DNA of 64,000 bases from Bartonella sp. M0177 (GCF_016102285.1 NZ_JACFOY010000001.1:868001-932000), one strand, 5' to 3'; positions 46,456 to 56,229 are shown, counted from the first letter of the stretch. Numbers and translations: made by a program. The notes: generated by a model from the letters alone, not told the origin.

Positions 46456-47652
46456 TCAGGCTCGTCCGGTGCGTATTTTCGGCAGAAAAACCGCAATAAG
46501 TCCCAAAGCCGGCATATAAGAGCAAATTTCAAACATGGTTTGTGCCCCCACAATGTCCATGACACGACCGAGTGCGGCAGCAGATAAAGCTCCGATTCCA
46601 AAGGAAAGACCGAAGAACAGCCCCGCCACGGTTCCGACTTTTCCGGGCATCAGTTCCTGTGCGAAAACCACTATTGCCGGAAATGCCGACGCCAATATCA
46701 TTCCGATAATAACTGTGAGAATTGCCGTGAAAGGCAAGCTTACATAAGGCAGAATGACGGTAAAAGGAAATACGCCCAGAATAGACACCCAGATGACGGT
46801 TCTGGCACCGATACGATCGCCTATCGGGCCACCGAATATCGTGCCGATTGCAATTCCCCCGAGATAGAGGAACAGCAAAAGCTGGGCCTGATGGAGACTG
46901 ACACCGAATTTTTCCATTGTGTAGAACATATAATAGTTCTGCATGCTGGCCATGTAGACATATTTGGCAAACATCAAGCCGACAAGAACAAATATGGCAT
47001 TACGAACTTTGGCTTTGGGCAAGTGATGTTGATTGGCAGACGCTTTTTTGGTCAACCGTCTTTTGAGGTTATTGGCATACCAGTGGCTAACAAAAGTCAG
47101 AATTATGATACCGAAAAAGGCAAGAATGGAAAGCCAGCCGATGCGTTGTTGCTGGCTGATAAACGCAGCCGCTATCACCGGTCCGATTGCCGAACCGCAA
47201 TTGCCGCCAACTTGAAATATCGACTGTGCAACGCCATATTTTCCGCCGGACGCCAGACGGGCAACACGTGAAGCCTCCGGATGGAAGATCGATGATCCCA
47301 GTCCGACAAAGGCCGAGCCGACCAATAAAATGTAATAATGGTGTGCATTGGCAAGCAAAAGCAGCCCAACCATGGTTGATGCGGAAGCAAAAGGTAAAGA
47401 ATAGGGACTTGGCTTCTTGTCTGTATAAAAGCCGATAAGCGGTTGTAGAACCGAGCCGGTCATTTGATAAACGGCGGTGATAATACCGATCTGGAGAAAG
47501 GTCAGGCCATAATTATTGCGCAAAATGGGATAAATGGCGGGAAGCATGGATTGCATGACATCATTCAAAAAATGTCCACAACTCACAGCGAAGATTATGG
47601 AAATAAAAGTAGTTTCCACTTGTCCGGCGGTACCGCTTTTCGTTATGGTCAT
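46456..47652 (-). CDS. MFS transporter, fosmidomycin-resistance (Fsr) type
   Basis: 398 residues with twelve membrane helices. Characteristic of the Fsr group are the N-terminal CGHFLNDVMQSMLPAIYPIL and the loop STMVGLLLLANAHHYYILLVG, followed by GLGSSIFHPEASRVARLASGG. The family exports fosmidomycin and related small molecules; the natural substrate here is unknown. It converges with hemN. Confidence 0.88.
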   Translation of the reverse strand: MTITKSGTAGQVETTFISIIFAVSCGHFLNDVMQSMLPAIYPILRNNYGLTFLQIGIITAVYQMTGSVLQPLIGFYTDKKPSPYSLPFASASTMVGLLLLANAHHYYILLVGSAFVGLGSSIFHPEASRVARLASGGKYGVAQSIFQVGGNCGSAIGPVIAAAFISQQQRIGWLSILAFFGIIILTFVSHWYANNLKRRLTKKASANQHHLPKAKVRNAIFVLVGLMFAKYVYMASMQNYYMFYTMEKFGVSLHQAQLLLFLYLGGIAIGTIFGGPIGDRIGARTVIWVSILGVFPFTVILPYVSLPFTAILTVIIGMILASAFPAIVVFAQELMPGKVGTVAGLFFGLSFGIGALSAAALGRVMDIVGAQTMFEICSYMPALGLIAVFLPKIRTGRA

Positions 47653-47826
47653 GTCCTCTTCACTCCCATGGATGAAGATTTTTAACTTTTAAAATAATGG
47701 CCAGCAAGCTAAAAATCTGTAAGGTAAAGTGATTGTGTTGTTGAATAGAAGCGAAAAATTCAGGTTAGGACAATAATTTGAATATTAAAGATTGTCTCGT
47801 GCTGTCGGGGCGTTTATGAAGACAAA

Positions 47827-48438
47827 ATGCTTTTTCGCCGAAGAAAACCTGTAAGTTTCTTGGAACGGATACGTGTGTGGTTGTGGCCACGGCGGTCATT
47901 TTCTCGTTCATTGAAATATTACGGAAAACGCTTGTTACGTATCTCTGCAACGCCGCATCAGGTGGCGTTGGGATTTGCTATTGGCGTTTTGGCTGCCAGT
48001 TCTCCTTTATTCGGGCTTCATATCATTCTGGCAGGGTTGGTAACCTGGCTTTTGCGTGGAAATGTTGCGGCAGCTATTCTCGGTACAATGCTTTCCAATC
48101 CATTGACATTTCTGCCGATTGTGATGCTCGATTATAAACTTGGACATTTCTGTTTTTCGTTTTTTGGCAATGCTGATGAAATACCATTGGCTGAAATACG
48201 TGCAATGTTTGAAGGTCTTTCAGTTTCTCAAGCTTGGGGAATTCTGCTTGAAGCGTGGGACACAGTCATGAAGCCCATTCTTTTTGGAGGATTGATCCTT
48301 GGATTGTTTTTGGGAAGTTTGGCCTATATTTGTGCTTATCGCGCAACGGCTCGCTTTCAAAAACACAGGCAGGAAAAAATGGCTGAAAAGGTGCGTGTGC
48401 GGCTTGAGAAGGAAGAAAAACAAGGTGCTTGGCAGTGA
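47827..48438 (+). CDS. DUF2062 membrane protein
   Basis: 203 residues. [20 protein letters not shown] then [20 protein letters not shown] and [15 protein letters not shown] are the hallmark of DUF2062, a membrane domain of unknown function common in alphaproteobacteria just before acpS. The N-terminus is basic and the C-terminus charged. Its stop overlaps the acpS start (GTGA), so the two are translated together. Confidence 0.88.
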   Translation: MLFRRRKPVSFLERIRVWLWPRRSFSRSLKYYGKRLLRISATPHQVALGFAIGVLAASSPLFGLHIILAGLVTWLLRGNVAAAILGTMLSNPLTFLPIVMLDYKLGHFCFSFFGNADEIPLAEIRAMFEGLSVSQAWGILLEAWDTVMKPILFGGLILGLFLGSLAYICAYRATARFQKHRQEKMAEKVRVRLEKEEKQGAWQ

Positions 48439-48845
48439 TTCTTGGTATTGGCAATGATATGATTGATATTCGCAGAGTTGAAAAAACTCTTGCGCGTCAT
48501 GGCAGCCGTTTTACCGAACGGATTTTTACTTCTGTCGAAAGAATAAAATCGGATGGAAGGAAAAATCGCGTTGCCTCATATGCTAAGCGGTTTGCAGCAA
48601 AAGAAGCTTGCGCAAAAGCGCTAGGCACCGGAATTTCTCGCGGCGTGTGGTGGAAAGATATGGGGGTTGTCAACCTGCCAAGCGGAAAACCCACAATGGA
48701 GCTTACCAATAATGCAAAAAGATTTCTTGAAAAAATGACACCCGAAGGGCACAAAGCGATTATTCATTTGACAATTACGGACGATTTTCCTTGGGCTCAG
48801 GCTTTTGTAATCATCGAGGCGGTTTCTTTTGAAGAGATTGCTTGA
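48435..48845 (+). CDS. acpS: Holo-[acyl-carrier-protein] synthase
   Basis: Transfers the 4'-phosphopantetheine group from CoA to apo-ACP. About 136 residues. The Mg-binding motif [18 protein letters not shown] at the N-terminus and the second motif [20 protein letters not shown] are intact. The GTG at 48435 is chosen: it overlaps the DUF2062 stop and gives the normal N-terminus. First of acpS-lepB-rnc-era-recO. Its CoA substrate is also the product of the panC-panB pathway further on. Confidence 0.93.
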   Translation: MILGIGNDMIDIRRVEKTLARHGSRFTERIFTSVERIKSDGRKNRVASYAKRFAAKEACAKALGTGISRGVWWKDMGVVNLPSGKPTMELTNNAKRFLEKMTPEGHKAIIHLTITDDFPWAQAFVIIEAVSFEEIA

Positions 48846-48907
48846 AGTAAGATATAAATAGAATTCATATTGAGTAGAGCAATCTTTATTATAAGGGCGA
48901 AACAGAA

Positions 48908-49696
48908 ATGAACGAAATGGAAAACACTCTTTCCCCCAAGACACAAAAGAGTGGAGGAGTTGGCGAACTTGTTTCTATCGTCATACAGGCGCTCATTATT
49001 GCACTTCTGTTTCAAACACTTCTTTTCCAACCCTTTAGAATACCTTCCGGCTCGATGCGGCCGACTTTGCTTGTGGGCGACTATCTTTTCGTTTCAAAAT
49101 ATAGCTACGGTTATTCACGTTACTCGATTCCATTTTCACCGAATCTTTTTTCGGGACGTATTTTCGGCGGGGAGCCAAAACGCGGTGATGTTATTGTGTT
49201 CCGCCCGCCGAACAGAATAAACGATTATTATATCAAGAGACTTGTAGGCCTGCCCGGTGACAGGATACAGGTTCGCGATGGTACGCTCTACATTAATGAT
49301 GAAGCAGTACCGCGTAAACTCGTGGGACAAATTACCAATGCCGATGTGACCGAAGTCGCAAGACCGGTCGATGTTTACCGCGAGACCATGCCGAACGGCG
49401 TGACTTATAATACACTTGATATGGAGTATTATCCCCAACTGGACGATACCAAAGTGTTCGAGGTGCCCGAAGGCTATTATTTTATGATGGGTGATAATCG
49501 TGACCGCTCGGACGATAGCCGGTTGAGTATCGGTTATGTGCCCTATGAAAATCTTGTCGGCCGCGCCAATATTATTTTCTTTTCGATAGGAAACGGTGCA
49601 AGTGCATGGCAAATCTGGCGTTGGCCAGCAGATATAAGGTGGGACAGATTGTTTTCATCTGTGAAGACAATCAAATATTTTCCGCCTGATAAATAG
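48908..49696 (+). CDS. lepB: Signal peptidase I
   Basis: 262 residues. An N-terminal membrane anchor (residues ~22-40) is followed by the catalytic Ser49 in RIPSGSMRPTL and the catalytic Lys110 in DYYIKRLVGLPGD; the MGDNRDRSDDSR box follows. It removes signal peptides from exported proteins such as the porin and HmuT. Start at 48908, with an alternative Met two codons later. Conserved position between acpS and rnc. Confidence 0.95.
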   Translation: MNEMENTLSPKTQKSGGVGELVSIVIQALIIALLFQTLLFQPFRIPSGSMRPTLLVGDYLFVSKYSYGYSRYSIPFSPNLFSGRIFGGEPKRGDVIVFRPPNRINDYYIKRLVGLPGDRIQVRDGTLYINDEAVPRKLVGQITNADVTEVARPVDVYRETMPNGVTYNTLDMEYYPQLDDTKVFEVPEGYYFMMGDNRDRSDDSRLSIGYVPYENLVGRANIIFFSIGNGASAWQIWRWPADIRWDRLFSSVKTIKYFPPDK

Positions 49697-49704
49697 GTAA
49701 CAAG

Positions 49705-50412
49705 ATGGATCATCAAAAAGTCGAAAAACTGGAACAGGCGACAGGTCATAAATTTCTGAACGAAGAGCGTTTGAGACGCGCTTTAACACATTCGAGTGTT
49801 CAAGATCAGACACATGGCAATTATGAACGTTTGGAGTTTTTGGGCGATAGGGTGCTGGGACTTTTAGTCTCGGAAATGCTTTTCGGTTTTTATCCGCGTG
49901 CCAGCGAAGGGGAACTTTCGGTAAGATTGAACGGCTTGGTCAATGCAGTAACTTGCGCGGCAATAGCACAGGAAATCGGCTTGCCCGATATCGTTTATGT
50001 TGGTGCGGAAATGAAAAATCTTGACGAGCGGCGTTTGGCAAATATGCATGCCGATGTCGTAGAAGCATTGATTGCAGCGATGTATCTGGATGGCGGCCTT
50101 GATGCGGTACGTCCATTCATACGCCGGTATTGGGAAGAACGCGCCCGCCAGTCAGGTGCTGCCCGCAGAGATGCTAAAACCGAATTGCAGGAATGGGCAC
50201 ATACCCAAAATGGCGCCCAGCCGCAATATCGTGTTGTAAAACGCCATGGACCCGATCACGACCCGATTTTTGATATAGAGGTGCGTGTCTCCGGTTTTGC
50301 CCCCGAAACAGGAAGAGGCCGCTCGAAACGTGAGGCCGAGCGCAACGCAGCAGAAAAACTCCTCGTGCGTGAAAATGTCTGGGAAGAAAGCGAAAGCCAG
50401 AATAATGAATAA
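49705..50412 (+). CDS. rnc: Ribonuclease III
   Basis: 235 residues; cuts double-stranded RNA in rRNA precursors and other transcripts. The signature ERLEFLGDRVLG lies at 41-52 with Glu44 and Asp48; the second catalytic pair is in HADVVEALIAAMYLDGG, and a C-terminal double-stranded-RNA-binding domain (DAKTELQEWAHTQNGAQPQY; GRGRSKREAERNAAEKLL) follows. The last eight bases overlap the era start. Confidence 0.95.
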   Translation: MDHQKVEKLEQATGHKFLNEERLRRALTHSSVQDQTHGNYERLEFLGDRVLGLLVSEMLFGFYPRASEGELSVRLNGLVNAVTCAAIAQEIGLPDIVYVGAEMKNLDERRLANMHADVVEALIAAMYLDGGLDAVRPFIRRYWEERARQSGAARRDAKTELQEWAHTQNGAQPQYRVVKRHGPDHDPIFDIEVRVSGFAPETGRGRSKREAERNAAEKLLVRENVWEESESQNNE

Positions 50413-51310
50413 TGATAATAAGACACATTCCGGTTTTGTTGCTTTGATCGGCGCTCCGAATGTCGGTAAATCCACACTTGTCAACAGGCTCGTGGGAACA
50501 AAAGTTTCCATTGTGACCCATAAGGTGCAAACCACACGTGCACTTATTCGCGGCATCATTATTCACAACAATACCCAGATTGTGCTTGTCGATACACCGG
50601 GTATTTTTACTCCCAAACGGCGACTTGATCGGGCGATGGTCACGACAGCATGGAGTGGCGCGAAAGATGCCGATATTGTCCTTGTTCTCGTGGATGCGGC
50701 AAAGGGACTGGATGAAGAAACCGAAGAAGTTTTTGCGTCTCTTTCCAAGGTGAAACAGGAAAAAATACTGGTCATCAATAAAGTGGATTCGGTACCGCGT
50801 CCTTCGCTTCTTGAACTTACGAAGAAGTTGAATGAAGGCCAGCAATTTTCCGAAACCTTTATGATCTCGGCTTTAAAGGGAACCGGCTGCGATGATCTTC
50901 TTGATTATCTGGCAAAAAAGCTGCCGGAAGGCCCATGGTATTATCCCGAAGACCAGATATCGGATATGCCGATGCGTCAATTGGCAGCCGAAATTACGCG
51001 CGAAAAGCTTTATATGCGGCTGCATAATGAACTGCCTTATGCTTCCACGGTGGAGACTGAAAGCTGGGAAGAGCGGCCGGACGGTTCTGTAAAAATCAAT
51101 CAGATCATCTATGTCGAACGTGAGGGGCAGAAAAAGATTGTTCTGGGTACAAAAGGCGAAACGATCAAAGCAATAGGGCAGGCTGCCAGAAAAGAGTTGA
51201 TGGAAATCCTCGAACAAAAGGTGCATCTCTTTTTATTCGTCAAGGTGCGCGACCATTGGAGCGATGATCCGGAACGCTATCGCGAAATGGGATTGGACTA
51301 TTCGAACTAA
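50405..51310 (+). CDS. era: GTPase Era
   Basis: 301-residue GTPase needed for 30S ribosome maturation. G1 is GAPNVGKST at 16-24, G3 is DTPG, G4 is NKVD; a C-terminal KH domain (EGQKKIVLGTKGETIKAIG) binds the 3' end of 16S rRNA. The ATG at 50405 is chosen from the MNNDNKTHSGFVALIG N-terminus and overlaps the end of rnc by eight bases, so the two are coupled. Confidence 0.95.
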   Translation: MNNDNKTHSGFVALIGAPNVGKSTLVNRLVGTKVSIVTHKVQTTRALIRGIIIHNNTQIVLVDTPGIFTPKRRLDRAMVTTAWSGAKDADIVLVLVDAAKGLDEETEEVFASLSKVKQEKILVINKVDSVPRPSLLELTKKLNEGQQFSETFMISALKGTGCDDLLDYLAKKLPEGPWYYPEDQISDMPMRQLAAEITREKLYMRLHNELPYASTVETESWEERPDGSVKINQIIYVEREGQKKIVLGTKGETIKAIGQAARKELMEILEQKVHLFLFVKVRDHWSDDPERYREMGLDYSN

Positions 51311-51312
51311 CA

Positions 51313-52044
51313 ATGGAATGGAAAGAACAGGCGTTTATTCTTGGTACCAGACAACATGGTGAAACGAGCGCCATAGTTGAAGTGGTGACCCGCTCGCACG
51401 GTCGTCATATGGGATTGGTCAAAGGCGGAAGGTCCCGCAAGATGAGCGCTGTTCTCCAGCCCGGAAACAAGGTCATTGCCGATTGGTGGGCAAGGCTCGA
51501 CGAACATCTCGGTATTTTTAAACTCGAACCGGTTGATTTTAACGCTTCCCGTATGATGGTGGAACCGCATGCATTATACGCTTTGCAATTGGCGGCTGCC
51601 CATATCAGACTTCTTCCCGAACGGGACCCTTATCCCGCTCTTTATGATATATTCGAGCTTCTGATCAACAATATCGACGACGAGCTTATTACCGGCGAAT
51701 TGATGGTGAGATTCGAAATAAAGTTGCTGGAGGCGACGGGGTTCGGCCTTGATCTGTCAAAATGCGGGGCGACAGGAAAGCACGAAAACCTCAAATATGT
51801 CTCGCCAAAAACGGCACGAGCCATTTGTGAAGAGGCAGGGGAACCATGGAAAGATAAATTAATGCCGCTTCCGGAATTTTTGTTAAAAAGTTCCGAGCGC
51901 CCGAAAAATTTCGAAGACATCAAACAAGGCTTTTTTTTAACCGGATATTTTTTAACCCGTAATGTTTGGAATGCCCGTGGTATTGAACCACCGAAGGTGC
52001 GGGAGGGGTTTATTGAATCACTTTCCCGTTTTTTAAATAAATAA
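51313..52044 (+). CDS. recO: DNA repair protein RecO
   Basis: 243 residues; loads RecA with RecF and RecR during recombinational repair. The N-terminal OB fold (MEWKEQAFILGTRQHGETSA; RSHGRHMGLVKGGRSRKMSA) and the helical C-terminal domain with GFGLDLSKCGATG are as expected for alphaproteobacteria. It starts two bases after the era stop. Confidence 0.93.
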   Translation: MEWKEQAFILGTRQHGETSAIVEVVTRSHGRHMGLVKGGRSRKMSAVLQPGNKVIADWWARLDEHLGIFKLEPVDFNASRMMVEPHALYALQLAAAHIRLLPERDPYPALYDIFELLINNIDDELITGELMVRFEIKLLEATGFGLDLSKCGATGKHENLKYVSPKTARAICEEAGEPWKDKLMPLPEFLLKSSERPKNFEDIKQGFFLTGYFLTRNVWNARGIEPPKVREGFIESLSRFLNK

Positions 52045-52733
52045 ATAGTTGGAAAGACCGGTGGCATTCGAGGGGAAGGATTTGTAAAACAATCGGCAAG
52101 CAGAACGGGGACTGTAATAATCTTGCCTTGGTTTTTGCAGATACTCATCAAAATAGGAAAGCGAAGTACTGCAAACTCTTGATAATGTCATTCCAAAATG
52201 AAATTCGGGAAAAATCGAAAAAGCGGCGGGAGACCGGAACACGAATGGGCTGTGAAGAATGCTTATTGTGCGTTGGACCGAAAATAGTCGCTTATTGACG
52301 TTTTTGTTTTTTACCCTCCGGTTTTGTGAAAAAAAGACATAAAAACACGCGGAAAAATTTGTTGGATATAGAAAAATTTATTTTAAATGTTTGATAGAGG
52401 AAATGGAAAAAGTTAAAAAGCTCTCTGACATTTTGCTAAAAATATTTTTAGTGCTTCTTGTACAAAAGCCTGTGTTTCGAGGTAGAGTTCAAGAAAAACG
52501 GCAGTCTGGCCGATTGCCTGTCTAGCACTATTTAACCGGCTTATGTGGCTTGATAATGTTTATCTATCTAAAATCAAAATCGCGATCGTTTTTCTTTTAT
52601 CCTTTTATTCAATCGGATAATCATGAAATCTCGGATTTTTGATTATTGCAGCCACATAAAACCAGCTTATTGTTGCATCAAATCGCTTTCCTATTATTTT
52701 AAGTTCGTAAACATCACTGTTATGGAAAAAACA
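52045..52733. other. Intergenic region with iron-box-like element
   Basis: About 690 bases between recO and the HbpS-like gene. It contains an element resembling the hemP operator at 52551-52565. No gene is supported; a 37-codon frame at 52185-52298 with a CEECLLC sequence lacks a ribosome-binding site. Confidence 0.5.
52551..52565. promoter_or_regulatory. Possible degenerate iron-responsive operator
   Basis: TGATAATGTTTATCT agrees with the hemP box TGATAATATTTATCA at 13 of 15 positions but breaks the last base of TGA-N9-TCA. It lies about 170 bases upstream of the HbpS/GlcG-like gene. It suggests, without proving, shared iron control. Confidence 0.4.
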
Positions 52734-53222
52734 ATGAAAAAACTGCTCAAAAAATTATTCTGTTTGGCGCTTGTCGTGCCGGTCTTCTCCTCTGTGGCCA
52801 TAGCCGAATATACGACATCAATGTTATCGCTTGATGACGCACGTGCATTGATTACCAAAGGACATGCCTCTGCAGATAGTTTGAAGGTCAATGTCTGCAT
52901 GGCTGTCGTTGATCCGAGTGGCAGTCTGATTGCTTTTGACCGCATGGACCGCGCGCCTTATGGGTGTGTCGATGCGGCTATAGCAAAGGCCAAATCGGCT
53001 GCTCTCTTCCGTGTCAAAACGTCGGTCAATATGCAACGCGTGAATGGAGACGAACCGGCTATTGCAACTATCCCTCATATGGTTCCTCTCGGCGGTGGTG
53101 TACCGGTCACGAATAATGATATTGTCGTCGGTGCGGTCGGTGTAAGCGGTGCTACCAACGCAATGGAAGTCAAGATTGCAGAGGCAATGGTCGCCGGATA
53201 TGGTGTTATACCAACAAAATAA
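52734..53222 (+). CDS. Secreted HbpS/GlcG-family protein
   Basis: 162 residues. A signal peptide MKKLLKKLFCLALVVPVFSS ending near AIA precedes one GlcG/HbpS domain, with VNVCMAVVDPSGSLIAFDRMD, ..GCVDAAIAKAKSAALFRVKT and the glycine-rich PLGGGVPVTNNDIVVGAVGVSG typical of the family. HbpS in Streptomyces binds haem and iron outside the cell; other members have unknown roles. The ATG at 52734 has GGA about nine bases upstream; 52722 and 52623 are alternatives. Periplasmic location and the iron-box-like element upstream suggest a haem or iron role. Otherwise isolated. Confidence 0.75.
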   Translation: MKKLLKKLFCLALVVPVFSSVAIAEYTTSMLSLDDARALITKGHASADSLKVNVCMAVVDPSGSLIAFDRMDRAPYGCVDAAIAKAKSAALFRVKTSVNMQRVNGDEPAIATIPHMVPLGGGVPVTNNDIVVGAVGVSGATNAMEVKIAEAMVAGYGVIPTK

Positions 53223-53271
53223 GCCGGTCCGGAATAGTCTTTTAAAAATAATATCATTGCGATCGCTGCCG

Positions 53272-53331
53272 AACGGACTCCCCAACTGGATGGAATCCCC
53301 AATTTAACGGACTCCCATATTTAACGGACTC
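53272..53331 (+). repeat. Three copies of AACGGACTC in the panC leader
   Basis: AACGGACTC at 53272-53280, 53306-53314 and 53323-53331; the last two lie in a 17-base tandem duplication (ATTTAACGGACTC). The third copy ends nine bases before the panC start codon. Confidence 0.75.
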
Positions 53332-53339
53332 TTTTTCTC

Positions 53340-54182
53340 ATGAAGATATTCGAAACAATTGATGATATCCGCCACCAATTGATGGAAGATAGAAGAAAGG
53401 GTCTGGTCATAGGGCTCGTTCCTACAATGGGTGCTCTACATCAAGGACATCTGTCACTGGTGGAAAAAGCGCAAACAGTCTGTCAAAAAACAATTGTGTC
53501 TATTTTCGTCAATCCGAAACAGTTCGGACCGGATGAGGATTACGAAGCTTATCCTCGCGATCTCGAAAGCGATTGCGCTTTCCTTGATAAAGCGGGTGTT
53601 GATTATGTATTTGCCCCGTCAGTAGACGAGATGTGGTCTTCGGGAAATATGACGAGCGTTGAAGTCGAGGGGTTATCGGACATATTGATTGGCAAATTGC
53701 GTCCCGGACACTTTCGCGGCGTAACCACCGTCGTCGCCAAGCTTTTCAATATTGCTCAACCCGATTATGCTTTTTTTGGCGAGAAAGACTACCAACAGCT
53801 TGTTATCATCAGGCATATGACCAAAGATCTCGGTTTTCCTGTAAAGATGGTGAGTGTCCCCATTCTGCGGGATGAAGATGGTGTTGCAAGTTCTTCGCGC
53901 AACCAACTTCTTACACCGGAAGATCGGAAAGCTGCGATCGTCGTTCCGCAAAGCTGGAAAGCTGCTGCCCGTCTCTTTGAAAGCGGAGAACGAAAAATAG
54001 AAGCTCTCCGTTCTGCTGTTTCAAATATTTTGGTTAAGGAACCACGTGCCGTTCCGGAAGCGATAGATTTTCGTGATGCAGAAACTCTGGAAGAAGTCAA
54101 AGATAGCATTGATAAGCCGAGCGTCCTGTTATTGACGGTGCGTTTTGGTTCTGTCAGATTGATCGACCAATATGTTTTTTAA
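53340..54182 (+). CDS. panC: Pantothenate synthetase
   Basis: Joins pantoate and beta-alanine with ATP to make pantothenate, the CoA precursor. 280 residues. The nucleotide-binding signature VPTMGALHQGHLSL has HQGH at 34-37; FVNPKQFGPDEDYEAYPRD, the RPGHFRGVTTVV loop and the KMSKS-like GVASSSRNQLL follow. panB starts 16 bases downstream. No clear ribosome-binding site is visible; the sequence before the ATG is T-rich and follows the AACGGACTC repeats. Confidence 0.95.
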   Translation: MKIFETIDDIRHQLMEDRRKGLVIGLVPTMGALHQGHLSLVEKAQTVCQKTIVSIFVNPKQFGPDEDYEAYPRDLESDCAFLDKAGVDYVFAPSVDEMWSSGNMTSVEVEGLSDILIGKLRPGHFRGVTTVVAKLFNIAQPDYAFFGEKDYQQLVIIRHMTKDLGFPVKMVSVPILRDEDGVASSSRNQLLTPEDRKAAIVVPQSWKAAARLFESGERKIEALRSAVSNILVKEPRAVPEAIDFRDAETLEEVKDSIDKPSVLLLTVRFGSVRLIDQYVF

Positions 54183-54198
54183 AAAAAGGTGACAGAGA

Positions 54199-55020
54199 TT
54201 GAGCCGGCAGAATGAACAAAAGCGGGTGACAGTACCGGCAATCAAAGCGAGAAAAGGCAATGACCCGATCGTTTCGCTGACTGCCTATTCAGCCAATGCT
54301 GCACGAATTGCCGATCCTTATTGTGATTTTCTGCTTGTCGGAGATAGCGTGGGGATGGTGGTTCATGGCTTTGAAACAACTCTGCCGGTCACTGTCGATA
54401 TGATGATTCTTCACGGACAGGCCGTTATGCGTGGTTCGAAACACGCACTTGTGGTTGTTGATATGCCATTCGGCTCTTATGAAAAAAGTCCGGAGCAGGC
54501 TTTTTCCAATGCTTCCCGAATTCTTTCTGAAACAGGTTGCGGAGCAGTCAAAATCGAAGGCGGTGCCGAAATGGCAAAGACTGTCCGCTTTCTTGCACGT
54601 CGCGGCATACCTGTTATGGGACATGTCGGCTTGATGCCACAATCCGTCAACAGTTTGGGAGGATTTAAAACGCAAGGTCTTCACCAAAGTGATTGGCCGC
54701 GTATTGAAGGTGATGCATCGGCCATCGCCGAAGCGGGCGCTTTTTCCGTTGTTCTTGAAGGTGTTGTCGAACCACTAGCGGCAAAAATCACACGCGATTT
54801 GTTTATACCCACGATCGGTATTGGTGCGTCTAACCAATGTGACGGGCAAATTCTTGTGATGGAAGATATGCTGGGCTTTGGTGATTTTGTACCGAAATTT
54901 GTTCGCCGTTATGGCAATCTTGAAGAACAAATGGCCGAAGCTATCAAACATTATGCAAGTGACGTGAAAACACGCTCATTTCCGGCTGGCAAAGAGACTT
55001 ATTCTAAGCCCGAAGAATAG
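54199..55020 (+). CDS. panB: 3-methyl-2-oxobutanoate hydroxymethyltransferase
   Basis: Makes ketopantoate from ketoisovalerate and methylene-tetrahydrofolate, the first step of pantothenate synthesis. 273 residues. [20 protein letters not shown] carries the Mg-binding Asp; [19 protein letters not shown] and [20 protein letters not shown] are standard. The start is a TTG preceded by AGGTGACAGAGA, which fits the position of the family N-terminus. panE-type ketopantoate reductase is not in the window. Confidence 0.94.
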   Translation: MSRQNEQKRVTVPAIKARKGNDPIVSLTAYSANAARIADPYCDFLLVGDSVGMVVHGFETTLPVTVDMMILHGQAVMRGSKHALVVVDMPFGSYEKSPEQAFSNASRILSETGCGAVKIEGGAEMAKTVRFLARRGIPVMGHVGLMPQSVNSLGGFKTQGLHQSDWPRIEGDASAIAEAGAFSVVLEGVVEPLAAKITRDLFIPTIGIGASNQCDGQILVMEDMLGFGDFVPKFVRRYGNLEEQMAEAIKHYASDVKTRSFPAGKETYSKPEE

Positions 55021-55093
55021 ACCATTTTACTATTGATAAAGGCAAAAGTGGGAACACCCGAAATTTGAAGGATAAATTATCTATCCCGAACCA

Positions 55094-55612
55094 TTAAGCC
55101 TCGACGGGCAGAATAAAAGGCGTTCCCTCGAAGGCTTCGGCGCCGCGGCCTATATCGGCAATAGCAGAACTCATACGCCCGCCACGATCAAGAATTTTAT
55201 CGGCAAGCGAAACCATTAATTTGTTCGGTGTGGCAGTTGACGAGTTTTCCCGCAAAAGTCGGGCAATCGACGCTTCACTTTTTTGCGGCTGAAGTGCGCA
55301 GGCAATAACAAAAGCCGCAGCCGTCGAGCGTGAAATCCCCATAAAGCAGTTTATCAGGAGCGGATAGGCACGGTTCCAGTTTTTTGCAATTTCCAGAATT
55401 TTATAAATTTCTGTTTCACTCGGGGCAATAAGTCCTTCTTGTGGCTCGTTAATGTCATTGAATTCCAGAAAATAATGACAATTTTCTTCAATCATGGCCG
55501 GGCGTTCCATAGGCGTGCCCTTGTTCATCAGAGTGATGAGTTCCCGAGGTTGGTGGCGAATTGCAGTTTCAGCAAGTTTCGAAAGAGGGGAAACAATAAG
55601 ATAGGCCATCAA
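55094..55612 (-). CDS. Protein-tyrosine-phosphatase-like protein
   Basis: 172 residues. NCFMGISRST at 88-97 is a CX5R phosphatase loop with Cys89 and Arg95, and an acidic segment (FNDINEPQEG) lies where the general-acid loop is expected. The C-terminus DRGGRMSSAIADIGRGAEAF fits small alphaproteobacterial phosphatases annotated as dual-specificity type. Target unknown. Start overlaps the HD gene by four bases, so the pair is coupled. Confidence 0.8.
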   Translation of the reverse strand: MMAYLIVSPLSKLAETAIRHQPRELITLMNKGTPMERPAMIEENCHYFLEFNDINEPQEGLIAPSETEIYKILEIAKNWNRAYPLLINCFMGISRSTAAAFVIACALQPQKSEASIARLLRENSSTATPNKLMVSLADKILDRGGRMSSAIADIGRGAEAFEGTPFILPVEA

Positions 55613-56229
55613 TTCGCTCTTTCTTGTTCGATTACATTGAAACGAGCCAAAAACGCGCCTTCAATTTGCGGTGTCGGTCGCGCAATCAGATCAAGTCCTT
55701 GCGGGGTTATCGTTTCCGGTTCGCCAAAATAACGGATTGCTTCTGCTTTGCTGAAACCGGCAAGAGTGCTTGCTTCAAAATAGGCTGCTATACGATCGGC
55801 TTGTTTCAATTGTTTTACAATTTTTACCCGAAGTTCGGTCGGAAGGCCGAAGCGGATGCGGATTGCATCTTCGAGCCTTTTTTCAATCATTTCGTAACTT
55901 CCGCCCATCACGGCTTTGAAGGGAGAAATCATGTCACCAATGACATATTCGGGTGCGTCATGGAGAAGGGCGAGTTGTTTTTCATCAGCCGTGGCATCCG
56001 GAAACAGGCGACGGTAGATCTTTTCGACCAGTAATGAATGTTGGGCAACCGAATAGGCATATTCGCCTTTTGTCTGGCCGTTCCAGCGGGCAACACGTGC
56101 AAGACCGTGAGCAATGTCGGTAATTTCGACATCGAGAGGAGAGGGATTTATGAGGTCAAGCCGACGTCCTGACAACATACGTTGCCAGGCACGTGCTTCT
56201 CCTGTCCTTGTTATTTCGGCATCAGCCAT
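55609..56229 (-). CDS. HD-domain hydrolase (YfbR-like)
   Basis: 206 residues. The metal-binding HD motif is in LALLHDAPEYVIGDMISPFK, with an upstream His in YAYSVAQHSLLVEK and a later Asp in KQADRIAAYFEA. The N-terminal LSGRRLDLINPSPLDVEITD is shared by alphaproteobacterial HD phosphohydrolases related to 5'-deoxyribonucleotidase YfbR. Likely a nucleotide phosphatase; substrate not proven. It is coupled to the phosphatase gene downstream and abuts ygfZ upstream. Confidence 0.83.
   Translation of the reverse strand: MADAEITRTGEARAWQRMLSGRRLDLINPSPLDVEITDIAHGLARVARWNGQTKGEYAYSVAQHSLLVEKIYRRLFPDATADEKQLALLHDAPEYVIGDMISPFKAVMGGSYEMIEKRLEDAIRIRFGLPTELRVKIVKQLKQADRIAAYFEASTLAGFSKAEAIRYFGEPETITPQGLDLIARPTPQIEGAFLARFNVIEQERAN

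Noticed and set aside
52185-52298. 37-codon frame with CEECLLC
   Set aside because: Tempting as a small metal-binding protein, but there is no ribosome-binding site and no supporting context.
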